A stretch of DNA of 64,000 nucleotides. Source: Microbacterium karelineae (lineage in GTDB: Bacteria; Actinomycetota; Actinomycetes; Actinomycetales; Microbacteriaceae). The stretch covers positions 248,001-312,000 of the forward strand of contig NZ_WFIX01000182.1 of NCBI RefSeq assembly GCF_009745985.1, written 5' to 3'. The number at the start of each line of letters is the position of its first letter. Positions within the stretch are counted from its first letter, which is position 1. The notes beneath the pieces are model-generated. The model saw nothing but the letters and a program-made list of their open reading frames with translations, ran no database searches and was not told the DNA's origin. Position numbers and translations under genes: made by a program. This document shows positions 25,890-37,039 of this stretch, in pieces.

Positions 25890-27188
25890 TCAGCGGAGCG
25901 GCCCGCCCTCCTCGATCACGCGGTCGATGAGGCGGCGCACGACCCGCGGATCCTGCCGAAGTCCGTCGTGCTCGAACTCGTTCGTGATCCAGAGGTGCGT
26001 GTTCGGCACGGCGTCGCGGGTGGCCTCGGCGAACTCGATCGGCACGAACATGTCGTCGTGGTACATCGCGGCCGCGACGGGCACCTCGTTGCGCGCGAGC
26101 TGGTCCCTGTCGTACAGCGCGGGGTGGTCGGCGCGCTCGTGCAGTGCCATGACGGCATCGCGGAACGGACGCAGCGACGCGATCTCGTCGAACTGCCATG
26201 GGAAGAACATCTCGCCGGTGAAGGGCATCGGGCGGCCCGCGGCGACCTCCTCTGCCGCGTCGAACCCGCCGAGCTCCTCGCGCATCCGGTGCGCCGACCA
26301 GCGCGTGGCTCCGGCGCCGTCGGCGTAGATCTCCTCCTGCAGCACCGCGTACAGGGGCCCTCCCCAGTACTGCGTGCGCTGATCGACGGCGTCGAGGAAC
26401 GCGTCGCCGAGGCGGCCCGATGGCAGGATCGCCTCGTCGAGCAGCCAGTGCAGCCGCTCCATTCCCGGCCCCATGCCGAAGTCGATCCCGAGGGTCTGCA
26501 GACGCCGCGCGCTCAGTCGATCTCCGCTCGGCAGGATCACGTCGTCGTTCTCGAGGATGTCGACGATCGTCCGCAGCGTCTCGACGTGCTGCGGATAGCG
26601 GCGGGAGAACTCCGCCGTCTTGCGACGCACGCGCGGCAGCGTGTTCCGATAGATGTCGTCGATCGACGGGTCGATCGAGGTGACGCCGCCCGTCACATAG
26701 CTCGCCTCGAGCGCCTCGGGTGCGAGCGACAGGTAGGTGAGGGTGAGGAAGCCGCCGTAGCTCTGCCCGAGCGTCTGCCATCTCGTCCCGCCGAACAGCT
26801 CCCGCCGGATGTGCTCGGCGTCGGCGATGATCTGCTCGGCGCGGAAGCAGCGGATGTACGCCGCCGCCTCGTCGGCCGACAGCCCGGCGATCGTCGATCG
26901 CTCGATCGGCGTCGACCGCCCCGTGCCGCGCTGGTCGAGCAGCAGCACGCGGTGCGTCGTGAGCGCCTCGCCGATCCAGCCGCCGTTCGGCTCGGGCCGC
27001 GGCCCCTTGCCGCCGGGGCCGCCCTGCAGGAACAACAGGATCGGGGCGTCGGGACCCGCCGGCCCGACGACCTCGCGGGCGAAGACCTCGATATGCCGTC
27101 CCGACGCGGGCTCGGCCCAGTCGAGGGGCGCGGAGATCGTGTGGTCGCGGATCGTGAGGCCGCGCAGGTTGTATTCGTGGGTCGCCAT
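25890..27188 (-). CDS. Alpha/beta-hydrolase, prolyl aminopeptidase family (S33)
   Basis: 432 residues. The oxyanion segment LQGGPGGKG, the nucleophile elbow GQSYGGF and the acidic and His region near the end (EFEHDGLR) match S33 proline iminopeptidases, which remove N-terminal proline from peptides. DQRGTGRST is the other family signature. No signal peptide, so probably cytoplasmic. Start at 27188 follows GGGGGAGG at about nine bases; a GTG at 27206 would add six residues. It runs convergent to the polyphosphate cassette. Confidence 0.9.
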   Translation of the reverse strand: MATHEYNLRGLTIRDHTISAPLDWAEPASGRHIEVFAREVVGPAGPDAPILLFLQGGPGGKGPRPEPNGGWIGEALTTHRVLLLDQRGTGRSTPIERSTIAGLSADEAAAYIRCFRAEQIIADAEHIRRELFGGTRWQTLGQSYGGFLTLTYLSLAPEALEASYVTGGVTSIDPSIDDIYRNTLPRVRRKTAEFSRRYPQHVETLRTIVDILENDDVILPSGDRLSARRLQTLGIDFGMGPGMERLHWLLDEAILPSGRLGDAFLDAVDQRTQYWGGPLYAVLQEEIYADGAGATRWSAHRMREELGGFDAAEEVAAGRPMPFTGEMFFPWQFDEIASLRPFRDAVMALHERADHPALYDRDQLARNEVPVAAAMYHDDMFVPIEFAEATRDAVPNTHLWITNEFEHDGLRQDPRVVRRLIDRVIEEGGPLR

Positions 27189-27257
27189 CGATCCATCCTC
27201 CCCCACGCGAGATCCCCGCGTGCGGCGCCGTTGCCGCCCGCGGGGACGCGGGTCCCC

Positions 27258-28124
27258 TCAGCCGCGCGGAACGCGCGTGGGCGCGGCGGCGAAGGTCTTC
27301 CCGTTGGGGCGCGTCATCACGATGCGCTTCGGGCCCGTGCGGCCATGGGTGGCGAAGATCATCAGGCCGACGAAGGTCAGGCCGCCGACGAGGTTGCCGA
27401 GCACCGTGGGGATCTCATTCCACACGAGGTAGTCGCCGATCGTGAACTCGGCGCCGAGGAGCAGCCCCGTCGGGAAGAGGAACATGTTCACGACGGAGTG
27501 CTCGAAGCCCATGTAGAAGAACAGCATGATCGGCAGCCACATGCCGATGACCTTGCCGGGCACGGAGGTCGACATCATCGCTGCGACGACGCCGGTCGAG
27601 ACCATCCAGTTGCAGAGCATGCCGCGGATGAACAGCGTCAGCATGCCGCCCGCCCCGTGCTCCGCGTATCCGACCGTGCGGCCGTGGCCGATCTCGTTGA
27701 TCGCCTCGCCGACGGCGCTCGGCTCGGTCGTGAAGCCGTACGTGAAGTAGATCGCCATGCACAGCGCGACCATGAACGCGCCCGCGAAGTTGCCGATGAA
27801 GACGAGGCCCCAGTTGCGCCCGATGCCCCCGAGAGTCACGCCGGGGCGCTTGTCGAAGAGGGCGAGCGGCGCGAGCGTGAAGACGCCCGTGAGCAGGTCG
27901 TATCCGAGCAGGTACAGGAGCACGAATCCGACGGGGAACAGCATCGCCCCGACGAGCGGGCTGCCGGTCTGCGTCGAGACCGTGACGGCGAAGGCCGCCG
28001 CGAGCGTGAGCATCGCACCACCCATGAACGCGCGGATCAGGGTGTCGCGCGTCGACATCAGGACCTTCGACTCGCCGGCGTCGATCATGCTCGTGATGAG
28101 CTCTGCTGGCTTCACGTACGACAT
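27258..28124 (-). CDS. Formate/nitrite transporter (FNT) family channel
   Basis: 288 residues with six membrane helices of the FocA/NirC fold. The signature helix-breaking regions appear as NWGLVFIGNFAGAFM and GMLCNWMVSTGVVAAM, and GFEHSVVNMFLFPTG contains the conserved central His of the gating path. Transports formate, nitrite or related small anions through a pentameric pore. Start at 28124 follows GAGGAGG. There is no formate dehydrogenase or nitrite reductase beside it, so the anion is unclear. It is divergent from the ClpP pair. Confidence 0.93.
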   Translation of the reverse strand: MSYVKPAELITSMIDAGESKVLMSTRDTLIRAFMGGAMLTLAAAFAVTVSTQTGSPLVGAMLFPVGFVLLYLLGYDLLTGVFTLAPLALFDKRPGVTLGGIGRNWGLVFIGNFAGAFMVALCMAIYFTYGFTTEPSAVGEAINEIGHGRTVGYAEHGAGGMLTLFIRGMLCNWMVSTGVVAAMMSTSVPGKVIGMWLPIMLFFYMGFEHSVVNMFLFPTGLLLGAEFTIGDYLVWNEIPTVLGNLVGGLTFVGLMIFATHGRTGPKRIVMTRPNGKTFAAAPTRVPRG

Positions 28125-28175
28125 GGGGCCTCCTCGGGTGGATTGCCTCCAGGATGCCGTGCGCCCGTTTCCGGC

Positions 28176-28240
28176 GTATGTCGGATCGCGTTACGCACAT
28201 ACACCCGACATCTCACGGGCGCGGACGCGCCGCCGTGAGC
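28176..28240. promoter_or_regulatory. Nested inverted repeats in the FNT / clpP divergent region
   Basis: Two overlapping dyads lie between the genes: GTATGT (28176) with ACATAC (28197), and ATGTCGG (28178) with CCGACAT (28205), centred on TCGCGTTACGC, which resembles the CGC-based sites reported for ClgR regulators. A further hairpin, CTCACGGGCG with CGCCGTGAG, spans 28212-28240. Operator function is an inference; the ClgR-like gene nearby is a candidate binder. Confidence 0.4.
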
Positions 28241-28378
28241 GATGCGGGTCCTCGCGAGTGCGAATGTGCCCTCCGGCGAAAGGCGCGTCCGGACTCGAGA
28301 ACACCGGATCCGCCCAGCGCGGATCTGCCCCCGGCGGATCCGCGCCCGCGCGGCCGCGTTCCCGCGCACGCTGGATCC

Positions 28379-28999
28379 ATGACAGATGACGTGAAGGTCC
28401 CGCAGTTCACGGCGGAGGTCCGCCGCGAGCTCTCCCTGCGCCGCGTGCTCGTCCTCGACGGCGTCCTCGACGACGACAACGGCATGCTCCTGACGACGCA
28501 GATGCTCACCCTCGCCGCGGAGGATCCGCAGAACGACATCGCGCTGTGGATCCACTCCCCCGGCGGATCCGTGCCGTCGATGCTGGCGATCCGCGACGTG
28601 ATGCGGCTCGTGCCGTGCGATGTCTCGACGCTCGCGATCGGGCTCGCATGCAGCGCCGGCCAGTTCCTCCTCTCGGCGGGCGCGCCCGGCAAGCGTCGCG
28701 CCCTGCCGCACGCGCGGATCCTGCTGCACCAGGGATCCGCAGGCATCGGCGGCTCGGCGGTCGACGTCGAGCTGCAGGCCGACGACCTCCGGAGGCTCCG
28801 CGACACCGTCCTCGGGCTCACGAGCGAGGACACGGGTCAGCCCCGTGAGCGGATATTCGAGGATTCGCTGCACGACAACTGGTTCACGGCGCCCGAGGCG
28901 CTCGAGTACGGGTTCATCGACGGGATCGTCGCGGGGTTCCACGAGGTGATGCCCGAGCGGCGCTCGCGCCTCGGACTCGGAGCGGAGCAGGCGGCATGA
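28379..28999 (+). CDS. clpP: ATP-dependent Clp protease proteolytic subunit, apparently active
   Basis: 206 residues of the ClpP serine-protease fold. The triad is complete: Ser92 (GLACSAGQFLLSAG), His117 (RILLHQG) and Asp166 in EDSLHDNWF. The IHSPGGSV oxyanion loop is present. It differs from housekeeping ClpP in the active-site loop (ACSAG where AASMG is usual) and lacks the usual N-terminal MIP-type axial loop sequence. It probably forms a mixed double-ring with the next gene product and works with ClpC or ClpX. No clear ribosome-binding site precedes 28379. Its stop overlaps the next start (ATGA). This looks like an accessory pair beside the standard clpP1P2, which is not in the window. 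Confidence 0.9.
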   Translation: MTDDVKVPQFTAEVRRELSLRRVLVLDGVLDDDNGMLLTTQMLTLAAEDPQNDIALWIHSPGGSVPSMLAIRDVMRLVPCDVSTLAIGLACSAGQFLLSAGAPGKRRALPHARILLHQGSAGIGGSAVDVELQADDLRRLRDTVLGLTSEDTGQPRERIFEDSLHDNWFTAPEALEYGFIDGIVAGFHEVMPERRSRLGLGAEQAA

Positions 29000-29583
29000 G
29001 CAGCTACACGATCCCGAACGTGATCACCCGCGACGGCCGCGGCGAGCGCATCATGGACGTCTACTCGAACCTGCTCTCCGAACGGGTCGTCTACCTCGGC
29101 ACCCCGATCGACGCGGGCGTCGCGAACGCGCTCATCGCCCAGCTTCTGCACCTCGAGGCGACGGGGCGCGACAGCGATGTGCATCTCTACATCAACTGCT
29201 CCGGCGGCGACCCCGCCGCGATGCTCGGCGTGTACGACACGATGCGGTACATCGCCCCGGACGTCGCGACGACGTGCGTCGGCGAGGCGATCGGCGTGGG
29301 CGCCGTGCTGCTCGCCGCCGGGGCGGAGGGCAAGCGCGGGGTCCTCCCCCACGCGCGCGTCGTGCTGAATCAGCCGGCCGGCCAGGACCGTGGCGCGATC
29401 CCCGACCTCATCGTGAACGCGGATGAGCTCGTGCGGGTGCGCGGCGAGATCGAGGGCGTGCTGTCCCGGCACACCGGCCAGGCGGTCGAGGCGCTGCGGC
29501 GCGACACCGACCGTGACCGTGTGTTCACCGCCGCGGCGGCCGTCGACTACGGCCTGGCGGACCGGGTGCTCGACGAGCGCTGA
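28996..29583 (+). CDS. ClpP-like subunit lacking catalytic Ser and His (ClpR-like)
   Basis: 195 residues, clearly ClpP-fold (INCSGGDPAAMLGVYDTM, GAVLLAAGAEGKRGVLPHAR, DYGLADRVL). The catalytic Ser position is Gly100 (GEAIGVGAVLL instead of GxAASMGxFLL) and the catalytic His is Asn125 (RVVLNQP instead of RxMIHQP); only the Asp (Asp174, DTDRDR) remains. It should therefore be proteolytically inactive and act as a structural or regulatory ring partner of the upstream ClpP, comparable in idea to ClpR of cyanobacteria and plastids. Translationally coupled to clpP by an ATGA overlap. Confidence 0.88.
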   Translation: MSSYTIPNVITRDGRGERIMDVYSNLLSERVVYLGTPIDAGVANALIAQLLHLEATGRDSDVHLYINCSGGDPAAMLGVYDTMRYIAPDVATTCVGEAIGVGAVLLAAGAEGKRGVLPHARVVLNQPAGQDRGAIPDLIVNADELVRVRGEIEGVLSRHTGQAVEALRRDTDRDRVFTAAAAVDYGLADRVLDER

Positions 29584-29597
29584 CGCCTCGCCGGCTT

Positions 29598-29651
29598 CGC
29601 GGGTGCCGCGTGGTCATTCTGACGCGTCAGAGCGACCGCGCGGCACCCGCG
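29598..29651. repeat. 54-bp near-perfect palindrome between convergent genes
   Basis: Two 27-base arms abut with no loop (centre TGACGCGTCA) and match at 24 of 27 positions. Outer arm sequence CGCGGGTGCCGCG-TGGTC resembles the hairpin at 591. It lies between the ClpR-like stop and the ClgR-like stop, so it may terminate both transcripts. Confidence 0.75.
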
Positions 29652-29681
29652 AGGGCGGTGGCGTGCGCGGACGGTGCCGAG

Positions 29682-29996
29682 TCAGGCGGCCAGGGCGAAG
29701 GGCGCGCGACCGAACGCCGGGGCGGCCGCGCGCAGGTCGTCGGCGACGCCGCTCGTCAGGTCGAGGAGCGTCCCGCCCAGCGCGCCGAGCACCGCGGCGA
29801 CGATCTCGCTCGACGGCTCCTTGAGCCCGCGCTCGATCTCCGACAGGTACTGCACCGAGACCCCCGCGCGGCGCGCGACCTCGGCCAGCGTCTCACCGCG
29901 CGCGTGCCGCATCCGGCGCAGTCGCTCGCCCACGAGATGTCGCCACAGCGGATCGGGATCGGCTGATCGCGGCGGGAGCGGGATGAGGTCGGCCAT
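29682..29996 (-). CDS. ClgR-like XRE-family transcriptional regulator
   Basis: 104 residues, mostly one helix-turn-helix: RLRRMRHARGETLAEVARR, then AGVSVQYLSEIERGLKEPSS. The LSEIERGLKE-PSSE pattern is that of ClgR, the actinobacterial activator of clp genes, and the gene stands convergent beside a clpP pair, which supports a ClgR-like role. Start at 29996 (MADLIPLPPRS) has TAGCGT seven bases upstream, a leaderless pattern; the longer frame to 30194 crosses a hairpin and lacks family similarity. Being a true ClgR orthologue is not certain. Confidence 0.8.
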   Translation of the reverse strand: MADLIPLPPRSADPDPLWRHLVGERLRRMRHARGETLAEVARRAGVSVQYLSEIERGLKEPSSEIVAAVLGALGGTLLDLTSGVADDLRAAAPAFGRAPFALAA

Positions 29997-30067
29997 GGCC
30001 CTCACGCTAGGCCGGATCCCCGCGATCCGCTTCCCGTTCCGCCGACAGCAGAAGACCGCGGATCCTG

Positions 30068-30119
30068 CCGAGTGCGGCCACGCCCCCTTCGCGCGACCGA
30101 AGGGCGAGTCCGCACTCGG
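30068..30119. repeat. Two-step hairpin upstream of the ClgR-like gene
   Basis: CCGAGTGCGG (30068-30077) pairs perfectly with CCGCACTCGG (30110-30119); inside, CTTCG pairs with CGAAG around a CGCGAC loop. It lies in the divergent space between the ClgR-like gene and the PspC gene and could be an operator or a structured leader. Confidence 0.65.
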
Positions 30120-30216
30120 GAGCGTGCCGATCAGAACGGACCGTGGGAGAACCAGACGACGGATCGTCCGGCTGGCCCCAGCGACAGCGGGCACGCCTTC
30201 GGCCTACGCTGACGAT

Positions 30217-30399
30217 ATGACGACACCACTCGTACGACCCCGCGCCGACAGGATGGTCGCCGGCGTCTGCGCCGCGGTCGCCCGCCGCTTCGACCTCAGC
30301 CCCAAGGTGGTGCGCGCGCTGACCATCGTCGGGCTGCTGTTCTTCGGCTGGACGCTCCCCGCCTACATCGCGCTCTGGATCGTCATCCCGACGGAGTGA
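30217..30399 (+). CDS. Small PspC-domain membrane protein
   Basis: 60 residues, essentially one PspC domain: PRADRMVAGVCAAVARRFDL, then a membrane helix TIVGLLFFGWTLPAYIALWIVIP. PspC domains occur in phage-shock membrane-stress systems; stand-alone small forms are common in actinobacteria and their role is not known. ATG at 30217 is preceded by TACGCT six bases upstream (leaderless pattern). The longer open frame to the left is not supported. It converges with guaA, six bases between stops. Confidence 0.88.
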   Translation: MTTPLVRPRADRMVAGVCAAVARRFDLSPKVVRALTIVGLLFFGWTLPAYIALWIVIPTE

Positions 30400-30405
30400 C
30401 CCGAG

Positions 30406-31972
<1,567 letters not shown>

Positions 31973-31983
<11 letters not shown>

Positions 31984-32536
31984 GGGCGGCCTCCCGGGCG
32001 GGGTCGGATGGGTCGGATCCATTCGCGCCCGCCTCCCGGGCGGCGCGCTTCTCGGCTGCGCGCTCTTCGCGCTGCGCGAGGTAGGTCTTGACGTCGCGGG
32101 CCACGATGCCCTCCATGATGAACGACAGGAACGGCACGACGCCGCCGCCCGCGAGCATGAGGAAACGACCGAAGCCCCAGCGCATGAGGCTCCACAGCCA
32201 GAACACGCTCGCGAGGTACACGACGTAGAACCAGCCGTGCACGATGAGGATGCCGAGCGACAGGTTCAGCCCGTCCCCCGTCGACACGATCTCGCAGCCG
32301 CCGGCGCCCATCGCGAACTGCGAGTACCAGAGGCAGTCGCCCGCGGGGACGACGCCGGCGAACCAGAGGAAGCCGCCGGATCCGCCGAGGAAGAGCTCGA
32401 CGTGCAGCGGCGAGTACTTCAGGACCATCTCGGCGACGAGCAGCAGCAGGCCGATGCCCGTGATCACGCTCGCGATCTGGTAGAAGCGAAGCGCCGTGCG
32501 GATCCTCGGGAAGGTCGCGATCCGGGGCTGTGGCAT
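31973..32536 (-). CDS. DUF3817 integral membrane protein
   Basis: 187 residues with four predicted membrane segments ([20 protein letters not shown] at the start, the longer [20 protein letters not shown] region, and [19 protein letters not shown]), typical of the actinobacterial DUF3817 family found next to guaA. A charged Ala/Glu/Arg-rich tail of about 35 residues follows. Function unknown. Start at 32536 (MPQPRIATF) has TAGACT seven bases upstream, a leaderless pattern. Its last codons overlap the guaA start. Confidence 0.88.
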
Positions 32537-32546
32537 GCCCACCAGT

Positions 32547-33419
32547 CTACGGGGCGGAACTGGGGATCCCCGACGAGGGACCGCCGTCCTCGCGGCGCGG
32601 GCGCAGCAGATCGAGGGCCTCGTCGAGGGAGGTCTGCAGGGATGCGACCTGCTCGCGCAGTTCGGCGAGCTCGTCGCGCGGCTGCGCGTCGTCGGCGTCC
32701 GCCGCGGCGGCCTCCTCCTCCCGCCCCGCCTGCATCGCGTCGACGATCACGGCGACGAGCAGGTTCAGCACGGTGAACGCCGAGATGACGATGAACGGCA
32801 CGAAGAACGCCCAGGCCCAGGGATGGACCTCCATCACCGGGCGGACGATGCCCATCGACCAGCTCTCGAGCGTCATGACCTGGAACAGGCTGTACGCCGA
32901 GCGCGCGATCGAGCCGAACCACTCGGGGAAGGTCTCGGTGAAGAGCGTCGTCGCCATGACGGATCCCACATAGAACGTGATGACGAGCAGGGCGCCGATC
33001 GAGGCGATGCCCGGCAGCGATGCGGCGAGCGCGGCGACGACGAAGCGGAGCTTCTTGACGATCGACACGAGGCGCAGCACGCGCAGCGCCCGCAGGACCG
33101 CCAACCCGCTCGACGCGGGGATGAGGGCGACGGCGACGACGATCAGGTCGAAGACGTTCCAACCCGAGCGGAAGAATCGGCCGCCCTGCGCAGAGAGCTT
33201 CACGACGAGCTCGGCGACGAAGATCGACAGGCAGGCGATGTCGAGAGCCGACAGCCACTCGCTGCGCGCGCCCCACGCCGTCGTCTGGGCACCGAGCACG
33301 ACGGCGTTGACGATGATCACCGTCATGATCACCCGCTGCGCCCGCTCGCCGGTGATCCACGCGTCGATGCGCGCCCGCATGCCCGTCGGCGCCGCTGCGC
33401 GAACCTCGTTCGTCTTCAC
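32547..33419 (-). CDS. Bacterial voltage-gated sodium channel-like protein (NaChBac family)
   Basis: 290 residues, one six-helix ion-transport unit. The S4 sensor carries spaced basic residues (Arg110, Arg113, Arg116, Lys122, Lys123, Arg125 in LRALRVLRLVSIVKKLR). The pore has the NaChBac-type filter TLESWS at 183-188, which selects Na+. After S6 (AFTVLNLLVAVIVDAM) comes an acidic coiled coil (about 240-275, RDELAELREQVASLQTSLDE), the usual tetramerisation tail. GTG start at 33419 lies seven bases after CATAAT, so it is probably leaderless; no ribosome-binding site is seen. Its role in this organism is unknown. Confidence 0.93.
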   Translation of the reverse strand: MKTNEVRAAAPTGMRARIDAWITGERAQRVIMTVIIVNAVVLGAQTTAWGARSEWLSALDIACLSIFVAELVVKLSAQGGRFFRSGWNVFDLIVVAVALIPASSGLAVLRALRVLRLVSIVKKLRFVVAALAASLPGIASIGALLVITFYVGSVMATTLFTETFPEWFGSIARSAYSLFQVMTLESWSMGIVRPVMEVHPWAWAFFVPFIVISAFTVLNLLVAVIVDAMQAGREEEAAAADADDAQPRDELAELREQVASLQTSLDEALDLLRPRREDGGPSSGIPSSAP

Positions 33420-33450
33420 GTGGGGAATTATGCCCGACCCGGGCCGGATC

Positions 33451-34290
33451 TCACTCGTCGAGCTCGTCGGGGTCGATGCCGGCGAGCTCCTCGAGCTCGC
33501 GCTCCCACGCGTCCTTCGCGAGGCGGTACCAGAGGTAGAACGAGAATGCCGCGAAGACGGCCCACTCGACCGCATAGAACAGGTTGAGCCAGTTGACGGA
33601 TCCGTCGTCCGCCGGTGCGGGCGACGAGATCGTCGCGAGCCCGGCGTCGCCGATCCCACCCGTCGCATCGGCCGCCGCGAGGAACGGCCGGAAGACCGGC
33701 CCGTCGACCTCGCCCCACTGGCCGAGGAGCGCGGCGGGGGACATGCGCGCCATCTCGTACGGATCCTCGCCGCGCGCGGGCGTCGGGCCCTCGTCGGCGA
33801 CGAGGCGGCCCGTCAGTTCGATCGCGTCGGGCGTCGCGCTCGCCGCGAGCTCCGCTGCCGCCGCCTCGGCCGTCGCGCGGTCGGCGGCCCACCCGATCGC
33901 GGTCGCGAGCGAGGCGCCGTCGGCCGTCACGAAGCGCCCCGTGACCCAGAACCCCTCGGCCCCGTCGTTGAAGCGATTCGAGACGATGAGGAAGTCATCC
34001 ACCGACCACGCGCCCTCGACGTCGACGCGCTGCCCGATGAGGGGGCCGTTCAGGTACTCGCCGGGCTCGATCACCTCGCCGATCGGCAGCACGTTCTCGG
34101 TCGCGCCCTCGGGGAGCGGATCCGTCATCACCGCCCGCGAGAGCTGCCACTGCAGCAGGCCCGCGAAGATCCCCGCGACGACGAGGCAGAGGGCGAGCAT
34201 GCCGAGCCAGCGCGGCCGCAGCATCACCTCGCGCAGGGTCGGCGGGAACTCCTGCGGATCGAGCTCGCCGTGCGGGGAGGCGTCGGTCAT
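33451..34290 (-). CDS. SURF1-family protein (cytochrome oxidase assembly)
   Basis: 279 residues. A first membrane helix at about 28-48 (WLGMLALCLVVAGIFAGLLQW), an extracytoplasmic beta domain (GPLIGQRVDVEGAW, FWVTGRFVTADG, PDAIELTGRLVADEGP) and a second helix at about 235-255 (NLFYAVEWAVFAAFSFYLW) define SURF1, which helps insert haem into the aa3 oxidase. The start overlaps the guaB3 stop (ATGA), so it is transcribed with the purine genes; actinobacteria commonly keep SURF1 there. Confidence 0.92.
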   Translation of the reverse strand: MTDASPHGELDPQEFPPTLREVMLRPRWLGMLALCLVVAGIFAGLLQWQLSRAVMTDPLPEGATENVLPIGEVIEPGEYLNGPLIGQRVDVEGAWSVDDFLIVSNRFNDGAEGFWVTGRFVTADGASLATAIGWAADRATAEAAAAELAASATPDAIELTGRLVADEGPTPARGEDPYEMARMSPAALLGQWGEVDGPVFRPFLAAADATGGIGDAGLATISSPAPADDGSVNWLNLFYAVEWAVFAAFSFYLWYRLAKDAWERELEELAGIDPDELDE

Positions 34291-35405
34291 TCGTACGGCG
34301 TGACGACCACGTCGACGCGCTGGAACTCCTTGATGTCGGAGTAGCCCGTCGTCGCCATCGACTTGCGCAGGGCGCCGACGAGGTTCGACGTGCCGTCCGC
34401 CACCTGCGCGGGGCCGTACAGCACCTCCTCCATCGATGCGATCTGCTCGACGGGCACGCGGCGGCCCCGCGGCAGGGTCGCGTGGTGCGCCTCCTGGCCC
34501 CAGTGGTATCCGCGCCCCGGTGCGTCGGTCGCGCGGGCGAGCGAGACGCCGAGCATCACGGCGTCGGCGCCCATCGCGATCGCCTTCACGATGTCGCCCG
34601 AGGTTCCCACCCCGCCGTCGGCGATGACGTGCACGTAGCGCCCGCCCGACTCGTCCATGTAGTCGCGACGCGCACCGGCGACATCGGCGACCGCCGTCGC
34701 CATGGGCGTGTGCACGCCGAGCGTGGTGCGCGTCGTCGAGGCGGCACCGCCGCCGAAGCCGACGAGCACGCCCGCCGCACCCGTGCGCATGAGGTGCAGC
34801 GCCGCGCGGTAGGTGCCCGCTCCCCCGACGATGACCGGCACGTCGAGGTCGTAGATGAACTGCTTGAGGTTGAGCGACTCGGCGCCGCTCGAGACGTGCT
34901 CAGCCGACACGGTCGTACCACGGATCACGAAGAGGTCGACGCCCGCGCCCACGACCGTCTCGTAGTGCTCCTGAGTGCGCTGCGGCGAGAGCGCGCCCGC
35001 CGCGACCACGCCGGCGTCGCGGATCTCCGCGATGCGCCGCGTGATGAGCTCCGGCTTGATCGGCTCGGCGTAGAGCGCCTTCATCCGCTGCGTCGCCGAC
35101 TCGTTCGGGAGCGACGCGATCTCGGCGAGCAGTGGCTCAGGATCCTCGTAGCGCGTCCACAGGCCCTCGAGGTCGAGCACGCCGAGCGCGCCCATGCGCC
35201 CCAGCGCGATCGCCGTCGCGGGGCTCACGACCGAGTCCATCGGCGCGCCGAGGATCGGGGTGTCGAAGGTGAAGGCGTCGATGGTCCACGACGTCGAGAC
35301 GTCGGCGGGGCTGCGGGTGCGCCGCGACGGCACGATCGCGATGTCGTCGAAGGTGTATGCGCGCCGGGCGCGCTTGCCGCGCCCGAGTTCGATCTCCATG
35401 CTCAT
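34287..35405 (-). CDS. guaB3: GuaB3-family IMP dehydrogenase-related protein
   Basis: 372 residues, IMPDH/GMP-reductase TIM barrel without CBS domains. Family marks are YTFDDIAIVPSRRTR, LGAPMDSVVSP and VHVIADGGVGTSGDIVKAIAMGAD. The active-site loop reads GGGAASTTRTTLGV: the catalytic Cys of true IMP dehydrogenase (GPGSICTTR in the neighbouring GuaB) is replaced by Ser, or displaced. GuaB3 proteins are widespread in actinobacteria and their activity is debated. It lies between guaB (13 bases upstream) and SURF1 (overlap). Confidence 0.92.
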   Translation of the reverse strand: MSMEIELGRGKRARRAYTFDDIAIVPSRRTRSPADVSTSWTIDAFTFDTPILGAPMDSVVSPATAIALGRMGALGVLDLEGLWTRYEDPEPLLAEIASLPNESATQRMKALYAEPIKPELITRRIAEIRDAGVVAAGALSPQRTQEHYETVVGAGVDLFVIRGTTVSAEHVSSGAESLNLKQFIYDLDVPVIVGGAGTYRAALHLMRTGAAGVLVGFGGGAASTTRTTLGVHTPMATAVADVAGARRDYMDESGGRYVHVIADGGVGTSGDIVKAIAMGADAVMLGVSLARATDAPGRGYHWGQEAHHATLPRGRRVPVEQIASMEEVLYGPAQVADGTSNLVGALRKSMATTGYSDIKEFQRVDVVVTPYE

Positions 35406-35418
35406 CGGTTCAGCGTCC

Positions 35419-36960
<1,542 letters not shown>

Positions 36961-37039
36961 CTATGGCCGCGCGCCTGTGCGCCGGGTCGCCGCGAATCGC
37001 CGGTGGCGGGCGCGTGGCGCTGACCGATTCCGGCGACCC

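Noticed and set aside
25845-28238. 797-codon plus-strand open frame
   Set aside because: Antisense to the peptidase and FNT genes, with low-complexity charged sequence and no family features.
31984-32022. ATG at 32022 as guaA start
   Set aside because: No ribosome-binding site, a longer overlap with DUF3817 and extra residues ([13 protein letters not shown]) without family similarity.
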